Positions 61,094 through 64,000 of a stretch of 64,000 nucleotides of DNA are shown one piece after another. The position numbers were made by a program, and so were the translations under genes. Every line of letters begins with the position of its first letter. Positions within the stretch are counted from its first letter, which is position 1. This DNA comes from Enterobacter genomosp. O (GTDB lineage: Bacteria; Pseudomonadota; Gammaproteobacteria; Enterobacterales; Enterobacteriaceae): the NCBI RefSeq assembly GCF_001022965.1, contig NZ_LECZ01000024.1, forward strand, positions 248,001 to 312,000. Reading direction: 5' to 3'. The notes under the pieces were generated by a model. The model was not told where the DNA came from, searched no databases, and worked only from the letters and a program-made list of their open reading frames with translations.

Positions 61094-63241
61094 TCAGCTT
61101 ACGAGGACAGTTTCCCTTGCGGGCCAAAATGTCTGGCCCCGTTCCGCCATCTGCAATAATTCGTCACACGGCGTAAACCGCGGACCATATTGCGAAGCCA
61201 GACGTTGCAGTATTGCAACCACTTCATCCGCGCCGAGCGTATCCATGTAACGGAACGGGCCGCCAAGGAACGGCGGGAAACCAATACCAAATACCGCGCC
61301 GATGTCACCATCGCGCGCGCTCTTGATCACCTGCTCACCAAAGCAGCGCGCCGCTTCATTGAGCATCATCATCACGCAGCGCTCAGCACACTGAACGGCG
61401 GACAGTTTTCCCTGACCGGTGGTCGAAATAAGCCCATAAACTGAAGGGTCGACCTGTTTTCTGCTTTTACGCCCTTTCGCGCCGTAAAGATAGAAACCGC
61501 GTTCATTTTTTCTACCTTTGCGATCGTCCTTCAAAATTGCAGAAACAATGTTTGCAAGTGGGCTAAAACGATCGCCATAGGCAGCTTCCAGCACTGGTAT
61601 AATTTTAGTGCCGGTGTCTATTCCCACCTCATCCAAAAGTTGGATTGGGCCAACGGGGAAACCAAACTTTACCAGCGCCTCGTCGACGTGCTCAATTTTC
61701 TCGCCTTCCGTCAGCAGCCGCATGGCTTCATTAATGTACGGTGCCAGAATGCGGTTGACGTAAAAGCCGGCTTTGTCCGCCACCACGATCGGCGTTTTAC
61801 CCTGCATTTTAGCCAGCTTCACTACGGTGGCGATGGTTTGCGGGCTGGTCGTGGCATGTGGGATCACCTCCACCAGCGGCATTTTTTCGACCGGGCTAAA
61901 GAAGTGCAGGCCTATCACCTGCTCCGGACGCGCGGCTTTCGCCGCGATATCGCCAATCGGTAATGACGACGTGTTTGAGGCAAAAATGGTATGTCGGGCG
62001 CAATGTTGCTCAACGTCAGCGACCATCTGCTGCTTAAGCGCCAGGTCTTCAAACACGGCCTCAATCACCAGATCGCGATGGGCAAAGCCGCTGTAATCCG
62101 TCGTGCCGGAGATCAGCGCCAGGGTCTTATCCCGCTCGCTTGCTCTGATATGGCGGCGTTTTACCTTTTGATCAAGGTTCTGCCAGCTATACTGCAGCGC
62201 GTGGTTGATCCCTTTCGCAGCGATGTCTTTGATCCGTACGGGCAATTTGCCTTTGCTGGCGGTAACAAATGAGATGCCCCCGCCCATGAGCCCTCCACCC
62301 AGCACGCCAATAGCGTTCAGCGGAGCGGGCTGTGCCTCGCTACCGGGATCTTTTTTCACGTCTGTACTGGCGAAGAAGATGCTGCGCAGCGCCTGTGACT
62401 GGGGCGTCATCGCCAGTTCGCCAAAAGCTTTGGCCTCAGCGGCGTAGCCGTTACTGCTTCCCTGGGATAACCCGGTTTCAATAACCTCCAGGATCCGCTT
62501 TGTCGCCGGGTAGTTGCCTTTGGTTTTTTGTTCGGTCTTTTTGCCCACCATATTGAACAGCAGCGTTCTCCCCAGTGGCCCGGCCAGCACGCGCTCGCGG
62601 ACCGGCAAAGGACGTTTTGCCTGACGTCCTTTCAGCGCAAGCTCAACGGCAGCCTCCAGCAAAATGGAATGCGGTACGACGTCATCGACCAGACCGGCCT
62701 TTAGCGCCTGGCGGGCACGCAGTTGTTTACCGGTTAAGATCATCTCCAGCGCCGTGCTGACGCCCACCAGGCGCGGCAGACGTTGTGTTCCGCCGGAGCC
62801 AGGCAGCAGGCCGAGCTGCACTTCAGGCAGGCCTAAAATAGTTTTCGCATCGTCAGTACAGATGCGGCTATGACAGGCCAGCGCCAGCTCCAGCCCACCG
62901 CCCAGACAGGCACCGTGGATGGCTGCGATGACCGGGATCGGCAGGCCATTGATCTCCGCCATCACCTGCTGGCCCTGACGCGCCAGTTCTTCAGCCTCCA
63001 GCGCGCTTTGCGCCCGGGCGATCATGTTGATATCGGCCCCGGCAATAAAGTTGTCCGGCTTGGCAGAGATAAACACCAGGCCGCGAATGGCCTTGTTTTC
63101 GCGGATCTGCTTTAGCATCGCGCGCACCTGAACACCAAACTCGGCCTTCAGGGTATTCATCTTTTCATCAGGGACATCAATGGTTATCACGGCGACGTTA
63201 TCGAGGCGAACCGTCAGGTTAAATGCAGATGTCATGTCCAT
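61094..63241 (-). CDS. fadJ: Fatty acid oxidation complex subunit alpha FadJ
   Basis: FadJ combines enoyl-CoA hydratase and 3-hydroxyacyl-CoA dehydrogenase activities for beta-oxidation, mainly in anaerobic growth. Its 715 residues have a crotonase domain with [26 protein letters not shown] and [13 protein letters not shown], then the NAD motif [15 protein letters not shown] near 310 and a C-terminal dehydrogenase repeat. Its start shares one base with the fadI stop (TAATG), as in E. coli. Confidence 0.97.
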   Translation of the reverse strand: MDMTSAFNLTVRLDNVAVITIDVPDEKMNTLKAEFGVQVRAMLKQIRENKAIRGLVFISAKPDNFIAGADINMIARAQSALEAEELARQGQQVMAEINGLPIPVIAAIHGACLGGGLELALACHSRICTDDAKTILGLPEVQLGLLPGSGGTQRLPRLVGVSTALEMILTGKQLRARQALKAGLVDDVVPHSILLEAAVELALKGRQAKRPLPVRERVLAGPLGRTLLFNMVGKKTEQKTKGNYPATKRILEVIETGLSQGSSNGYAAEAKAFGELAMTPQSQALRSIFFASTDVKKDPGSEAQPAPLNAIGVLGGGLMGGGISFVTASKGKLPVRIKDIAAKGINHALQYSWQNLDQKVKRRHIRASERDKTLALISGTTDYSGFAHRDLVIEAVFEDLALKQQMVADVEQHCARHTIFASNTSSLPIGDIAAKAARPEQVIGLHFFSPVEKMPLVEVIPHATTSPQTIATVVKLAKMQGKTPIVVADKAGFYVNRILAPYINEAMRLLTEGEKIEHVDEALVKFGFPVGPIQLLDEVGIDTGTKIIPVLEAAYGDRFSPLANIVSAILKDDRKGRKNERGFYLYGAKGRKSRKQVDPSVYGLISTTGQGKLSAVQCAERCVMMMLNEAARCFGEQVIKSARDGDIGAVFGIGFPPFLGGPFRYMDTLGADEVVAILQRLASQYGPRFTPCDELLQMAERGQTFWPARETVLVS

Positions 63242-63999
63242 TATTCAGCCTCCAGAACCATTGCCGCACCCAGCCCACCCGCCGCGCAGGCGGTGACGAG
63301 ACCAAAACCGCCGCCACGGCGGCGTAGCTCGTGTAATGTTTGCGTGATCATCCTCGCCCCCGTCGCCGCAAACGGATGACCGTAGGCGATGGAGCCCCCC
63401 AGCACGTTGAATTTACTCTGATCCACTTCGCCCGTGGCATGCGTTCGGCCAAGCACGTCGCGCGCAAAACGCTCGCTTGCAAGCAACTGTACGTTGGCCA
63501 GGGTTTGCGCGGCGAACGCTTCATGCATATCAATCAGGGTTAAATCAGCCAGCGTCAGCCCCGCGCGATCCAGCGCCAGCGGCGTGGACCACGCCGGACC
63601 TAACAGCATGTCCTGCCAGACATCAATGGCAGTAAAGGCATAGCTGCGTAAATAGCCCAGAGGGGTGATGCCCAGCTCTTTCGCGCGGGATTCAGTCATC
63701 AGGATCACGGCGGCGGCCCCATCCGTCAGAGGCGTACTGTTAGCCGCCGTTACCGTACCGTGTTTGCGGTCAAACGCTGGGCGCAGTTTTGCGTAATCCG
63801 CCAGCGTCGAGGTGCCGCGAATGTTGTTATCTTCCGCGAGCGGTTCGCGGTAAGGGGGAATATAGGCGGTCATGACCTCGTCGGTCAGCTTGCCTTCCGA
63901 CCAGGCTTTTGCCGCAAGCTGATGTGAACGATGCGCCAGGGCATCCTGCTGTTCGCGGGTGATGCCGTACGTTTTTGCCATCTGCTCTGCGGTATCTCC
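63241..63999 (-). CDS. fadI: 3-ketoacyl-CoA thiolase FadI, partial (N-terminus outside window)
   Basis: FadI cleaves 3-ketoacyl-CoA with CoA in the FadIJ complex. The last 252 residues are visible; about 184 N-terminal residues, including the nucleophilic cysteine, lie beyond the right edge. The thiolase histidine is in [18 protein letters not shown], and the proton-donor cysteine is in [16 protein letters not shown]. It sits upstream of fadJ in the fadIJ operon; the promoter is outside the window. Confidence 0.97.
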   Translation of the reverse strand, partial: GDTAEQMAKTYGITREQQDALAHRSHQLAAKAWSEGKLTDEVMTAYIPPYREPLAEDNNIRGTSTLADYAKLRPAFDRKHGTVTAANSTPLTDGAAAVILMTESRAKELGITPLGYLRSYAFTAIDVWQDMLLGPAWSTPLALDRAGLTLADLTLIDMHEAFAAQTLANVQLLASERFARDVLGRTHATGEVDQSKFNVLGGSIAYGHPFAATGARMITQTLHELRRRGGGFGLVTACAAGGLGAAMVLEAE

Positions 64000-64000
64000 C

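Overview
The window is a chromosomal stretch of an Enterobacteriaceae genome. Almost every protein is close to its Escherichia coli/Salmonella counterpart, and gene order follows the E. coli K-12 segment from nuo through lrhA, ackA-pta, hisP-argT, purF, accD, fabB and aroC to fadJ-fadI. The moderately high G+C content, many REP/BIME repeats between genes, and a PTS/transketolase cluster in the pta-yfcD gap (where K-12 carries yfcC) suggest Enterobacter or a near relative (Leclercia, Lelliottia, Kluyvera). This genus call is inference from similarity, not a database match. No rRNA, tRNA, CRISPR array, insertion sequence, prophage or integron was seen.

Layout. 1-13051 (minus): nuoA to nuoM of respiratory complex I, with nuoM cut by the left edge; an empty 630-bp upstream region holds the nuo control sequences. 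13682-20620: lrhA, alaA, yfbR, yfbS, hxpA (yfbT) and yfbU. 20712-24925: yfbV, then acetate kinase and phosphotransacetylase (ackA-pta). 25038-30274: accessory sugar locus of five minus-strand genes (split transketolase plus an ascorbate-type PTS IIC, IIB and IIA) with a divergent LacI-family regulator. 30278-34815: yfcD, yfcE, yfcF, yfcG, folX, yfcH and a GNAT acetyltransferase. 34966-39027: histidine and lysine/arginine/ornithine ABC transport (argT hisJQMP). 39319-42016: cvpA-purF-ubiX. 42271-49075: pdxB-usg-truA-dedA-accD-folC-dedD. 49189-55044: flk, yfcJ, fabB and mnmC. 55102-59653: prmB-aroC-mepA-yfcA-epmC-yfcL. 59799-64000: smrB, sixA, fadJ and partial fadI.

Most of the window is core metabolism: NADH oxidation, overflow acetate, purine, folate and pyridoxal synthesis, fatty-acid synthesis and oxidation, and chorismate. 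The part that is neither core nor functionally settled is the PTS/transketolase locus. Its control region has a CRP-like site and two copies of a palindrome suited to the LacI-type regulator. Other regulatory signals visible by eye are a PurR box before cvpA, a sigma-54 promoter with a distant NtrC-like site before argT, FabR/FadR-like sites before fabB, and paired inverted repeats before ackA. A family of C-rich palindromes and several REP/BIME elements sit in gaps between transcription units.
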